Positions 1 through 9,856 of a DNA stretch of 36,138 nucleotides are shown piece by piece. This stretch comes from Oehlia diaphana (taxonomy: Eukaryota > Glomeromycota > Glomeromycetes > Glomerales > Glomeraceae). The translations under genes and the position numbers were made by a program. Position 1 is the stretch's first letter. Each line of letters begins with the position of its first letter. The notes under the pieces are model-generated. The model ran no database searches. It was not told the DNA's origin and worked only from the letters and a program-made list of their open reading frames with translations. The stretch spans positions 32,184-68,321 of the forward strand of contig QZLH01000726.1 of NCBI GenBank assembly GCA_003833135.1. The letters are read 5' to 3'.

Positions 1-934
1 TCATGAATCATATTAGGGATCGTTTCTCCCGGCAACTGAAATATGATGATACGTTGAAATTTGAAAGCATTTTCTTGTACTTAAAATCACATGGGTTTAT
101 GAGGGCAGTTGATGAGGCAAGTGTCTAAATTTCGTTTTGCACCAGGAAAAAGGATTATGTCATTGTACTTATTAATCCCGTTATTGCAGGGCTTTCGTGG
201 GTTTGCACATATTAAAAATCTTACTCCAGAGGAAAAAACACTTTGTGATAGGGTATTCCGAGGACCCATTAATATCAGACAGTCATATAGTAGCACATCA
301 GGAAAAGAGAAAAAGCTAGTCAGGACAAACTTACTTAGCGAACAAGATGGTAAACTCGATTTTGCTTCGCCCTACTTGCGCGCACTCTATTTGCAGCGGC
401 GTTGGGGGAGCACCATTAGGCCAATAATTCCTCCTCAAGATTTCAAAAGCTTCCTCCGCAAATATGAACGCTGAGGCCATACGAAATTCGTATTGTATTG
501 GTACAGACGAACGGCTTCTGGAGCGCGCTTGGCAAATAGAATTTTATCGGGCCGCTACTCAAGTCCTACCAGCTAACGTATTCATTTCTCCTGATGTTGG
601 AACATACTGGGGGTCAAGTGGATATATGGATTTCTTTGTAGATGACAACCGGAGTTGGGCCATCGAGTTACTACGGGATGGTGAAAAAGCGTCTGACTAC
701 AAGAGTCGCATCAATGATATCTATAAACCTATTAGGATGATCAGCAAGGAATGGGCTATCATTGACATTCGACATCCCGGTCTTCCTAATAATAATCCAG
801 AGTATAGTGCTGATCGTCATTGGATAAACGTATATTGCCAGGAGAATTGGAAGTCTGTGATCATTGAAGATAAGGATGAGAGAGTTGAGGTTAAGCTCAT
901 GGGGAGTAACTATGAAACGTTTACTAAACTGTGA
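1..934 (+). pseudogene. Crinkler/RHS-type effector, C-terminal nuclease-like part (5' end outside the window, frame broken)
   Basis: Three consecutive reading frames look like one protein: 3-125, then 112-474, then 428-934. The last frame has the pattern LLERAWQIEFYRAAT, then ISPDVG, then GYMDFFVD and WAIELLRDG. This resembles the PD-(D/E)XK nuclease-like domain that ends many Crinkler/RHS-type effector proteins of Glomeromycetes and oomycetes. The Asp of MDF and the Glu of IELL would be the candidate metal ligands, but the usual Lys is replaced by Leu, so activity is doubtful. The middle frame contains FASPYLRALYLQRRWG, typical of the segment between the ATPase and nuclease parts. The N-terminal trafficking domain and the ATPase part must lie left of the window. 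The frame changes near 112-126 and 428-474 may be decay, sequencing indels or an unrecognised intron. The family call rests on remembered motifs and is moderate. Confidence 0.55.
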
Positions 935-1318
935 GACAATCTTCACTAACATATATTTTTATTCATTTTACCAGTGAAAATACTTTTTTAAAAAAATTAT
1001 TAATTATCCGTAGAAATAAAACACAAACATATGTTACAAATAAAACCCTACTCCCTCAAAAATTTGTAGACTAAGCTTTACTACTTTATTTTTAATTGTA
1101 TTGGTTGCTTCGGTAACGCTTTATTTCATAAATAACATTTTTCGCTCCATAAAATCACTCGAATACACACACGTTTAAAAAATCAAAGTAAAGCTTTTTT
1201 ATTTTCCATAAAGTAATATTATAAGAAAGGAACCGGTTGCTATGCAAAGCGAAATAATAAAGCGGATAGCGGGTGTTTCAAGGGAGGAATGTGCCGCCCC
1301 TAGACGTTTGTAAAAGCA
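935..1318. other. intergenic, no gene seen
   Basis: AT-rich spacer with stop codons in all frames and no convincing coding stretch, RNA gene or repeat. Confidence 0.5.
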
Positions 1319-1564
1319 GTGAGGGCAGTTTTGCTATCTAAGAATATAGACATATTGATGATCATCTTTAATGAGGACGATCTGAAAACTCGACATTGGA
1401 TAGCTACATTCAACGACCAAGTGAATGGACCCATTTTAGGTCGTATTATAAGTAAACCAGATAATAATAATGATAGGGTTCTTATTGAACATTGGATTCA
1501 GGATAATATACATGAAAATTTTCGTTCTACCCATAAACCAATATCATCTAATGTACTAATGTAA
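1319..1564 (+). CDS. unidentified coding-like fragment
   Basis: An open frame of about 80 codons reads like real protein (NEDDLKTRHWIATFNDQ, then IISKPDNNNDRVLIEHWIQD) with mixed polar and hydrophobic residues and no low complexity. It has no good ATG at its left end; the frame opens at a GTG. I do not recognise the family. It sits between the nuclease-like relic and a coiled-coil relic on the other strand, so it is probably another decayed fragment. Confidence 0.3.
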   Translation: MRAVLLSKNIDILMIIFNEDDLKTRHWIATFNDQVNGPILGRIISKPDNNNDRVLIEHWIQDNIHENFRSTHKPISSNVLM

Positions 1565-2252
1565 CCACCCCTTTTCGTGATATTTCTCTCATGAACCCCT
1601 GAATCGTATTCTTTTTGATTTTCCCTCCAAGTTCACGAATCTCCATTGCGACGAGAAGGCACATTAAGTCGTTTTTCGTCCCTTTTGATCGAAAAGTTGT
1701 TTGAATCGGGTCCAGAGAGTTAAGTTAATACCTCTGAATGTTATTAGACCGGAATCTGCAAATATAGCGAATTATAAGTTATGGATACATATATGGAATA
1801 TAAATTCTGGATTGCTTACCAGAACTTCCTTACGAATTTGCATGTGACTGGATTGATGTTTCTGATTGTTTAGCCACGCTCAGCTGATCAGTTTCGACTG
1901 GCTGAATTCTTCGGGCAACAGCATATTGACGAATCATTTCATTTTGGAGATTTTCAATGGAAGCATTAATTGCGGTAAAATCATTACGGTAGGCTTCTTC
2001 GATGGTATTAAGTCTCATGGTTATGTTATTAAGATTTTTCGCGCCTCTTTTGTGAGAATATATCACGCGCCTTAATTTTTCCGATTTCTGCGGTAAGTTT
2101 ATTATTAATTTCGAATATATTCTACCGAGTTCCGCATTGAAAGTAGCATTTATTTTCGTATCATGTGCGGAAAGATCATTGGCAATTTTAGTGTCACATG
2201 CAGTGATCTCATCGGAGATTTTTCGTTTGAGGAAACATGGTAGCGATCCCTA
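1555..2252 (-). pseudogene. coiled-coil protein relic with several frame changes
   Basis: On the minus strand one frame is open from about 2252 to 1830. It encodes a heptad-like coil (KIANDLSAHDTKINATFNAE, later MRLNTIEEAYRNDF and ASIENLQNEM). Between about 2115 and 2040 a neighbouring frame gives the better coil (NKLTAEIGKIKARD), so two compensating frame shifts are likely. A further stretch at about 1665-1555 encodes MCLLVAMEIRELGGKIKKNT, which may belong to the same gene. No catalytic domain is visible. Function unknown; the interrupted frames argue for a pseudogene or uncorrected indels. Confidence 0.45.
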
Positions 2253-3744
2253 TGAATAACGATAACGCTGAGCTGAAGAGAAAATATTCAGAGGATAAGA
2301 CCAAAAGTGGCATGCTTCCCGAAGAGCGGAATGATGTTAACTGGACATGATTAGTTAAACAATGCGATTAGTAAAGTTTATTGAATGCGTCAATGTTTGA
2401 CTCGTCAGAATGTTTTAGATAATAACGGTTAAAGATTTTTATCTTCGCATGAGGGTTTCTCCTACGGTACATGGAAGTGAGAATTTAACCGGATCATTTA
2501 AAATTACGTATTTTATTCGCGTTTTTCTATTATTAAAAAACATCAAGGTTGGCTTAACGATAAGTGTATGTCAAAGAGAAAGGTCGAATTAAAAAATCGC
2601 GTCATTTTCGGAATACCCAAAATTGGAAATTAATGTTAGATTGCGCAACCTTATCCCAGATCGGTATAATTAGTGATTAAACTATACTACTGTAGTTTTG
2701 ATTGAACTAACATGAAAATCTTCGAAGCAAATCCGTTATGCGCTCTATTCCATTTTAACACATCATGATCCACAAAAATGCAAATCGGGATTTCACGTGC
2801 GTAATGGAAAGATATATGAAAAACGTGGCAAGATATGCAAGCTATTACTTCATACGATGGATTGTAATACGCTCAAATCAGAGAAATCAGGGCCATTCGT
2901 TACTTATGTGCGTAATTCATATCATACAATGAATGCTATTGCCTTTTTTTATTTAAATGCAAGCCGATCGAGATCTGTAATGCAGTAGAAGATCGCCCAT
3001 TTTTTACTGTTCTAGGAGAGCACAATAGAGCAATAGAATCATTGGTTTGTAATATGATCAAATCCTGTTATAATTACCGTTTAAAGGCAATCATAAAATC
3101 AGGTGCGTAATGACCAGAAGGCGGGAACCGTGTAACTTAACTGCGGTTAGTCACATGGTAAAGCATCGCTCTAGTCTATTTTTTGTGATTATTTTAAAAT
3201 AATTAACTTTTTTGCAAAAAATAGAGGTATGGCAAAGCTTTACTGCGCATTTCAGGTGTTATGCTTGTACCAAGAATCCTTCTGATTGAGCGTTGATCGG
3301 GCCATTCAAGTCAATAGGTTCGTCGGAAAAGTCGTCAACTGTGAAACAAGGCTTATTTATAATACTGCGGGAAATTTAACCGAATCGTACTGCGGGACGG
3401 CAATCTTAATCACTTGACTTTATAAAATTCAGCAAAAAAATCACCTAGCGATGACGAAAGCATCACGGTTAAATTTTGGCCGAGTCTTTATTAATAGACT
3501 GTGATCTATGACTATGTGCGCTAAAAATAGTCAACTGCGGCTATAGACTTGTACTAGGCGCCGTAAAATAGATCATTTTGATCATTTAACCTATGTGGTG
3601 ATAAAACGCGTCCATGTTGTTATTATACGCGACTGTTTCAAATTCTGAGTGGCTAATCATTATTATTACGTAAAAGATCAATAAAATAACTTAAATAAAT
3701 AGACGGTTCTTCAGTTCCAGATATTAAATCCAAATTTAGGTCGT
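2253..3744. other. long stretch without a supported gene
   Basis: Scattered short open frames only. The GC content stays higher than in the rest of the window, so this is likely decayed sequence of the same age as the neighbouring relics. I see no domain, RNA gene or repeat array. Confidence 0.45.
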
Positions 3745-4055
3745 ATGTTTATCCGATCGATTGAAATATCCGATCTGCGCATTTCAGGTGACGTAATTGA
3801 ATATAAGTATTCTAGTATTAACCGCTTAACTTTAGCCATGGAACAAAAATTACTAACTGATTTCGATCCTAGTGCAGAATACGAATTTCTGCAGGTCCTA
3901 GGATTAATATATGACAATGAACCAAGATAAATGACAGGCCCTCTCCGGAAACTGATGTTGACCTTGATGGTGAATCCGAATTTGAGACTGATGGCGAATT
4001 CGGGGCTGATGATGACGATTGGGGCATCAGAAATGGACACGATTCGGTGTATTAG
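3745..4055 (+). pseudogene. acidic-tailed protein relic A
   Basis: The frame starting at ATG 3745 encodes MFIRSIEISDLRISGDVIEY and about 60 residues in all, ending at a TAA near 3928. One base later another frame continues with RPSPETDVDLDGESEFETDG and GADDDDWGI to a TAG at 4053-4055. The very acidic tail is coherent only if the frames are read together, so a single-base frame change is probable. Two other acidic tails occur nearby (about 4.6-5.0 kb on the minus strand and about 6.6 kb on the plus strand), suggesting related decayed genes. No known domain recognised. Confidence 0.4.
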
Positions 4056-4611
4056 AACATAATGCGTTAGCACATCCCGTGAAGGGTTTAGGTCTTTTCG
4101 AATATGATCAACTGTAAGACTTGCTTTATTAATACACAAAAAAATACAAAGATTCAGGACTCTGCCTGATATACACGACGTCTATGCTAATGGTAACGGA
4201 CTAATATACATGCTTATTTTTCTTGATTTTTCACACGATGCTTCTTAGTCGCACAGACATTGCATCATCACACGTAACATGTATCGAAGAACAGTATCAA
4301 TATTTTATTTAATAAAATATATGCCAGAAGTCGGCTTGCAGTACATAAAAAAATGCGAATATATCGCGTTACAAGGTATAAAATGATATACATCCTCTTC
4401 TATAAGAACATGGTAAGGTTCTGCGGTGAGACTGTCACTGAAATATTGAGAAATCGGGATCCTTTGTCGCATAACTTTGTATTCACAGCGGGCAACTGCG
4501 TAGATGTCATGCTGCGCCATTTACACGTAGTACTGCGCGAGGGCTATGATTGTATCAAGATACCTTCTGATCGAGTCATTTCTGAGCGTAGAATATCATG
4601 GTTCGGATGGT

Positions 4612-5525
4612 CTATGGTTCACCGAGGTCGGCCTCTGTCCTAATATCTTCGGAAATCCCTAAAGCTGCCAAGATTTCTTCATCCGTGATTTGAGGCGTTT
4701 CGTTCTTACTTTCTTCCTCACGTTTCACGTCAGATTCATCGTAATCAGTATCAGAGTTGGGAGAACTTGCAGACGTTTCATTCTGACTTTCTTCATCCGA
4801 AGATTCGTAATGGATCAGGTGGTTCGAGTCTATAGATTCTTCGGAGTCAGAGTCATCAGCCTCCGGCTGGAATTATTTCTGCATCCTCTTTCGAAAGCTT
4901 CATCCCCAGAATCATCATAAAATCTCCTCATAAAAGCGTCGTCGTTGTAATGATCGGCCGTCTTAGGTTCATTTCTGTCCTAACCTCTCCGGATTTTCCC
5001 CAAGTTGCGAAGAACTCTTTATCAGGATAGTCACTGTCAAGGTCGGCATCTGCCTTAGCTGGAACGTGAGTAGATTAGAGACATTTACCCCGCCTTTCAT
5101 ATCATAAAACTGGCGTTGTGTGACAATTCTAACTTAACGCTGAAATCTACTCCTTCAGACGACATATTATCTATAATATACTGAATGTCCTCATTCGTCA
5201 TTTTTGTGATACTGCTAACAGAAAAGGAACATATTCGATAAATTTTATCCATTCCTATTACATCAGAGTTTCGATTCTTTTCCATAAAAGCGCATCAGAA
5301 GTATCCGCAGGAAGTTGGGTTCTGACTTCTCCATTTAAAATTCTACTGACGGTATTAGATTCTAGATCAACTTGTTTTTTAGATGCTATCTCACTTCGCC
5401 TCTGGACAAATTTTGTCGAGCTACACTCGATATCTGCTTATTCTTTTTCCGAACATGTTGGAGAGTCCGCCCCCACGATCTTCTCCTCCCGCTTCCTCTA
5501 GCGCGTAGCTCATTGCACGTGACAT
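4612..5525 (-). pseudogene. acidic-tailed protein relic B, multiply broken
   Basis: Reading down the minus strand, coding-like stretches change frame several times. About 5525-5465 gives MSRAMSYALEEAGG. About 5405-5276 gives LESNTVSRILNGEVRTQLPA. Then 5285-5097 gives MTNEDIQYIIDNMSSEG. About 5060-4965 gives an acidic stretch with DLDSDYPDKEFFATWG. About 4876-4612 gives a Ser/Glu/Asp-rich tail (PEADDSDSEESIDSN) ending EDIRTEADLGEP and a stop. The motif around RTE occurs twice in the acidic part, which suggests internal duplication. Order and composition are consistent with one gene with a conserved alpha-helical core and an acidic tail. I do not recognise the family. It lies just downstream of a Crinkler-type N-terminal domain on the same strand and could once have been joined to it. 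Confidence 0.4.
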
Positions 5526-5634
5526 TTATCGAGAATAGTAAAAAAAATGCTTTATTTCATAAAATAAATCGTGTCGGAACTGGTAATAAATACATAAAAT
5601 TGCGAATTACTTCGCTACATATTAAACAGGAAAA

Positions 5635-5976
5635 TTATTCTGATAGGGAGCGCACGATGACATGGCAATAGTCCGTTCGAAGTTCCTCATTTAAAAAAGA
5701 GAAAATTAAGGCCTGCAGTTGCATAGGCGTCTCATCGGGGACTAGACGAATGTCTAAGCGAACGTTATTAAAAGGTGTCACCGATCTGCTTTGAATTGCA
5801 GCTTCAAGTGCGCTAACGGCTTTACTCCTACCAACTGTAGCTATTGGCGTAACTTGATTGATTGTAAGTCCACGAAGTCGTCCACAAGGAATAATAAGAC
5901 AGTTGATAGAAATAGTATCGGTCATCTTGATTTTTACCTGTATAGGCAAGCCATGGTTAGAAATTACTTCGCTCAC
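5635..5976 (-). pseudogene. Crinkler N-terminal-type domain fragment
   Basis: An internal start gives MTDTISINCLIIPCG, followed by ALEAAIQSRSVTPFNN, VRLDIRLVPDETP and, at the end, ELRTDYCHVIV. This follows the order of the ubiquitin-like Crinkler N-terminal domain: a first strand with a Cys-Leu-hydrophobic core, an LK..I.....F helix region, a W/V-P segment, and a closing IH(I/V)IV strand. In that effector class the domain directs translocation. The fragment stops at a TAG at the domain end with no effector C-terminus in frame. Extra residues near the first strand suggest small indels. An AATAAA-like motif follows about 90 nt downstream on this strand. The nuclease-like relic at the left edge fits the C-terminal part of the same class. 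Homology is judged by pattern only. Confidence 0.45.
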
Positions 5977-6069
5977 TCGTATGAAAGCATAACTCTTCTA
6001 CCATATACGCACCTTATTTTTTCGCGAGAAGGTTGAGTGAACTTCTACCCGTCCCTTCACGCTTCATAT

Positions 6070-6268
6070 CTAGTTTCTGGGCTCGCGGAATAATAAAAAG
6101 CCAGAAGGAATATGATTAACATTATCGTATGATGCCGGGAAACCCTTGAAAGCACATGCAAACAGAATTTTCAAACCTTTTCACATGAAGATCTTCTCCC
6201 GCAAGACTCAAAGTAGCTTTACGCCTGACGAGCTCAGAAATTGCGAAGTTCTCGGCCCTTTGTAACAT
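6070..6268 (-). pseudogene. unidentified broken coding fragment
   Basis: From ATG 6268 the minus strand encodes RAENFAISELVRRKATLSLA and continues to FQGFPGIIR. In the next frame the sequence continues as FKGFPASYDNVNHIPSGFLL before a TAG at 6070-6072. The duplicated sense of the FKGFP segment in two frames points to a one-base frame change. Product unknown. It lies just upstream of the Crinkler-type fragment on the same strand. Confidence 0.3.
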
Positions 6269-6347
6269 ATGCTTTTGACGTTAATACTAACTTATAGGGC
6301 AGGTTCTGTGTCGCAACAAAGTATTTTCACATTCCTTTCGCGTTTGT

Positions 6348-6662
6348 ATGGGGAAAAAGATAGAGGTATGGTTGCATAAGTTCTTTTGGTTATATGCGAA
6401 AATTAATATGTCGCACAGACCTGCCCATTTATTCTGTCGTACAATTCTTGGCTCAGCAAAATTCTTCCGAGCTGATGACGTTTCACGTCAACCGGACCCT
6501 TGCTCCGGACTAGGGACACTTGTGCCCACAAATCAACCGTTTATGAGGGTGAACCTTCTTATTCGGACGAGAACGTTTTATGTGTATCTCCAAACATCAG
6601 AGAATTCTTCGGACGAATCACCAGAGGATGATGAACTATCTATGAGCGCCTTACCCTTCTGA
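6348..6662 (+). CDS. hypothetical protein with acidic C-terminus
   Basis: ATG 6348 opens a frame of 104 codons beginning MGKKIEVWLHKFFWLYAK and ending with an acidic stretch, SENSSDESPEDDELSMSALP. The acidic tail recalls relics A and B. The middle (PDPCSGLGTLVPTNQP) shows no domain I know. It may be a decayed or spurious frame. Confidence 0.25.
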   Translation: MGKKIEVWLHKFFWLYAKINMSHRPAHLFCRTILGSAKFFRADDVSRQPDPCSGLGTLVPTNQPFMRVNLLIRTRTFYVYLQTSENSSDESPEDDELSMSALPF

Positions 6663-6869
6663 CACTTGCAAGGGACACTGGGCGCAGTGAGGACCACGTC
6701 ATTTATTATATTGCTATTATATTGCTTATTATGTCAACGACAGCATCCTTGTCAACAGCCTCCATTCATTCAACTCTCAGTCCAACATCCAAGGATCCCC
6801 TCCAAAAAAAAAAAACTCTCTCCCGTTGCCCTCGCGACAATATTTACAAAAAATAAAAAAATTTTTTTG

Positions 6870-7247
6870 AATTAAAATTTTATCATCAAGCATTTTAAGT
6901 CGTTTGTGATATATATCTAACCTTTTCTCTAACATACTGACCTCTCCTGAAAAGCTTACCGAATTTGATATTTTTGTCAATCAAGCTTTTCTTTATCACT
7001 TCGATCTCTCCGATAAGCGCACTAGTTTCTGTGGCATTCCGCTCACCTTTACATTTTGATGGTTGCGGGTGGTGAACTTTTGTCTGACTATGTTTGCCTG
7101 CTTTTCGTGATGTGTTTTAATACTAACCGCACGTCTAAACAGATAATGCGTTATATATGCTATATCTTGTTCGAAAAAATAAATTCTCACCTCAACCGAT
7201 TTCCCGGGATGCGCAGCCATATGATTAGTTTTCGTCAGAGACTTTGA
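6870..7247 (-). pseudogene. coiled-coil relic
   Basis: The minus strand gives coil-like peptides in changing frames: HHEKQANIVRQKFTTRNHQN near 7140-7060, TSALIGEIEVIKKSLIDK near 7040-6980, and MLEKRLDIYHKRLKMLDDKI near 6940-6880. Together they resemble a long coiled coil interrupted by small indels. It directly follows the fragment at 7225-7571 on the same strand and may be its C-terminal part. Confidence 0.35.
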
Positions 7248-7571
7248 ATGGTTTTTCCTGGTCGTAAGGTACCCCACGAGGTCTGTAATTAACTATTGTA
7301 TAGTTTTGCGCCAGTGAAATGTTATTTTCAGGACTGTGTCGAAGTGCTTCACTGGCAATGGTCATAGCATTTGATAAATTCTTAGCTTCATGCACCATTA
7401 CTGCAAATACTGCCCCTATTTTGCGCAAATGGGAAGGTAATAAGTCATGTTTCTTTAGGAATGTATTTAACCATTTAACCCCAGCTATACCTGGATCTCT
7501 TAACTGTATTGATGAAATTGTATTCTGCACCCAAGAAAGTAGCTGGCTAGCTCTCTCTTACTCTTTTCCAT
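7225..7571 (-). pseudogene. unidentified conserved-looking protein fragment
   Basis: ATG 7571 starts MEKSKRELAS. After a one-base frame change near 7555 the frame continues QLLSWVQNTISSIQLRDPG, WLNTFLKKHDLLPSHLRKIG, VHEAKNLSNAMTIASEALRH and NYTIVNYRPRGVPYDQ to a TAA. The composition is that of a folded protein and the frame is open for about 100 codons. I do not recognise the family. The frame change at the start and the coil pieces downstream suggest a broken gene. Confidence 0.4.
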
Positions 7572-7610
7572 CGATCTAAAGAAAGATTGGAATATTATCA
7601 TAAAAATTCC

Positions 7611-7692
7611 GTGCAAAATGTGCACATTTTTGATGACATCATATATGCACAAACATTTTCAATGTGCACATGTGCACATTGTGCATATAGAT
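7611..7692. repeat. TGTGCACA palindrome cluster
   Basis: Three copies of an ATGTGCACAT-like motif occur within 80 bases. Positions 7660-7681 form a perfect 22-bp palindrome centred on ATGTGCACAT. The cluster could be a transposon end or a binding site for a dimeric protein; the sequence alone does not decide. Confidence 0.5.
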
Positions 7693-7850
7693 TTTACACA
7701 CTGCTCACCATGATCGATAATCCATTTCTTGAGTCGCTCTTGGTGCTGCGCTCTAGATGAGAATATAGAGGATGGAATTTCTCAACAAAACATAACTTCT
7801 TTACCTTTTCCAGATGTTCGCTCAGACTCAGGATTGACCACAATTTTTAA
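7690..7850 (-). pseudogene. unidentified coding-like fragment
   Basis: The minus strand encodes VVNPESERTSGKGKEVMF, then after a frame change EIPSSIFSSRAQHQERLKKW. The stretch ends in the TGTGCACA cluster. No family recognised; a short relic is the best description. Confidence 0.25.
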
Positions 7851-8006
7851 GATGCTAGTAAAAGTTATGCAATCTAAATAAAATTTAATACAAATTAATT
7901 TCAGGCAAATGTTAAGTTGTTTGTAAAATTTGAACACATATTATTATGAAGTTAATATTATAGTAATGTGATATAATTAGAATAAATAATGATCGATAAA
8001 AGATCG

Positions 8007-8228
8007 TCATCCTTCCACGATTGCACATGCTGCAAGTACTGATGCAGCTTCTTCTTCTGTAATTCCTATTATTGCTGCTTCGACCGCAGGTACGCCTGGT
8101 CTTCCTCCAACTTTAACTACGAATATAACGAATCATAATTTAGTCGTAAATCACAGTACATTTGAATTATAATACCATGCAAATACCTTATAATCCCCAT
8201 CATCTGGAACACAGGTCACAACTGTCAT
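8007..8228 (-). CDS. small two-exon gene candidate with TATA box (possible frame error)
   Basis: ATG at 8228 begins MTVVTCVPDDGDYK. This is followed by a good donor (AAG|GTATTT, exon 8228-8187) and an acceptor CGTAG at about 8117. Exon 8116-8007 has an excellent open frame, KVGGRPGVPAVEAAIIGITE then EEAASVLAACAIVEG and TGA. The exon phases do not match by one base: joined as annotated, the second exon would read LKLEEDQAYLRSKQQ and stop. So either the assembly lacks or gains a base or the gene is broken. The upstream sequence at 8271-8286 reads TATTTATAAAATA on this strand, about 45-60 nt before the ATG, which fits a core promoter. A small protein of about 50 residues of unknown function is proposed; no family recognised. 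Confidence 0.4.
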
Positions 8229-8270
8229 CGCGATAATGATGATAGTGAATTAACGTGCACAGTGTGTGGG

Positions 8271-8286
8271 TATTTTATAAATACGC
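8271..8286 (-). promoter_or_regulatory. TATA-like box of the small gene
   Basis: On the minus strand GTATTTATAAAATACC stands about 43-58 nt upstream of the ATG at 8228. This is a usual position for a fungal TATA element. Confidence 0.4.
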
Positions 8287-8447
8287 AAGTTCCATAATTA
8301 TTTCAATGTGCATTTTTTTTAGAGATGACTAATAAGTTTTAAGTGTATTACGTGCTGAACATTATTACTTTTTTTCTTTTTAATAGATTAAACATGTTAT
8401 TGAATCAATATTTAAAGTTAACATTTTATAACAAATGTATTTTCGCA

Positions 8448-8502
8448 TTTTTATTTTTATTTTTATTTTTATTTTTATAGTTATTATTTTTTTTTTTTTT
8501 TT
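8448..8502. repeat. TTTTTA hexamer microsatellite and T-tract
   Basis: Five tandem copies of ATTTTT are followed by a run of about 18 T residues. Simple repeat, no coding value. Confidence 0.8.
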
Positions 8503-8808
8503 GAAATTCTATTATTATATTCAATAAATCTAAGAGAAATTTTGAGAAAGGATTTTTCATTGAAAATTTAACTTCACTAGTGTTACACGACATGATATTT
8601 AAAAGTGATTTTTTAGCTTTAAATCCACCTAAGGTTTTCACTCCAAAGATAATCTAGGATATAATAGTTTTAATTTATGTATACATTATGTAATGTTTAT
8701 TTTCATTATTATAATAGAACATATATAAATAAAATTTAAAAACGATGTTATATAAATTCAAAAAACTAAAACATGCAAAAAAAAGGACACGACAGCAGAT
8801 AAGAGATA

Positions 8809-9140
8809 TTGAAACCGAAATATTATTTTGTCTGTAAAGATGTGAATGGAATTGGTGATATATGTAATGAAAAAGTTCTTTTAAACGGGCTAACGGGAAA
8901 TGCTATTAGCCATCTCAACAGAAAACATCAAATAAATAATAATACTCCGTGTCCAAGAGCATCTAATTTGAAACAAACAAATTATCGTTTCAAAAATTCT
9001 TCCTGGTCAGATCAAGACTGTGAAGATCATTTTATTGTAATTTGCGGGTTAATAACGATAGTTAAAAAAAGCCGTTTTTAAATCTGACGCGTGTAACGAA
9101 ATTCCACCTCACTACATAATGAAACACCCTACCAAGTAAT
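8809..9140 (+). pseudogene. hAT transposase relic (BED-type zinc finger and following segment)
   Basis: The frame encodes YYFVCKDVNGIGDICNEKV, then NAISHLNRKHQI. The Cys pair and the His-x4-His pair are spaced as in a BED-type zinc finger, the DNA-binding module at the N-terminus of hAT transposases. After a polar linker comes DHFIVICGLITIVKK, like the hAT segment that follows the finger (aliphatic, then SIV or TIV). In a shifted frame this continues KSDACNEIPPHYIMK, resembling the FK......P.Y.IPP block. The catalytic DDE domain is missing and the frame has no ATG at its left end (it opens at TTG), so this is a 5' relic. Confidence 0.55.
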
Positions 9141-9856
9141 CATTTCTCTTGTTAAAGTATATTTATATTAATAAACGTACTAAACGAGACAACAATTATT
9201 TTTTTCAAAATATGTATAAATTACATATTCGTTTTAATATAATAATCCATGTAGGAATTGGATAATTTATAGTGGTAATTTAATTTTATTACTTCTAAAG
9301 AATATAGCGTTCTCTTAAGCTTAAATTCATTTTAAATGATTATAAAATCAATAATTACAATAAATACAGTACTTCCGCTGACAAAAATGTTAGTATTGTT
9401 TAAAAAACTTCGTTCATTTGTCCAAATAAAAAAATCTATTAACTAAGTTGATTGATATTGTCTATTCTTTATCCATCTTTTTTTCTCTTATTTATAAGGA
9501 ATCTTCATTTTCTTTATTAAAAACAAACAAGAAATTAAATCCATTCATACATGTTAAAGTTTTACGTCACCTGTTCATATAATTTTAAAGTTGTACTCAA
9601 AATTCAACGTCCACCACTATGAAACGGAAAAAAAGTATATATTATTGATCATCTGACCGAACAAATTTGTTGAAAAATTTTAAATTTGTAGTAAAGTAAA
9701 TAAAATTACGTAATATATAATTAACTAAACAAGTACGGATAGATTATTTTAGGTTCATGGTTATTTGAAATACAATTATTTGAACATTGCTAAAATAATT
9801 AAGAAGCTATATGAGCAATTTAGTAGTTGATTTGACCTACTTACACTTCGCTAATT
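9141..9856. other. AT-rich spacer, no gene seen
   Basis: About 700 bases of AT-rich sequence with no coding-like frame. It forms the 3' flank of the first MIR-family gene. Confidence 0.6.

Noticed and set aside
3711..4139. 142-codon open frame on the minus strand
   Set aside because: It is the antisense of the plus-strand relic with the acidic tail, whose composition is far more protein-like.
4353..4643. 96-codon plus-strand frame
   Set aside because: No recognisable content, partly antisense to other frames and overlapping the end of the acidic minus-strand relic; not supported as a gene.
4815..4835. GGTTCGAGTCT, similar to a tRNA B box
   Set aside because: No matching A box or cloverleaf around it, and it lies in the acidic coding relic.
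5791..6036. 81-codon plus-strand frame
   Set aside because: Antisense to the Crinkler-type N-terminal fragment, which has the better protein pattern.
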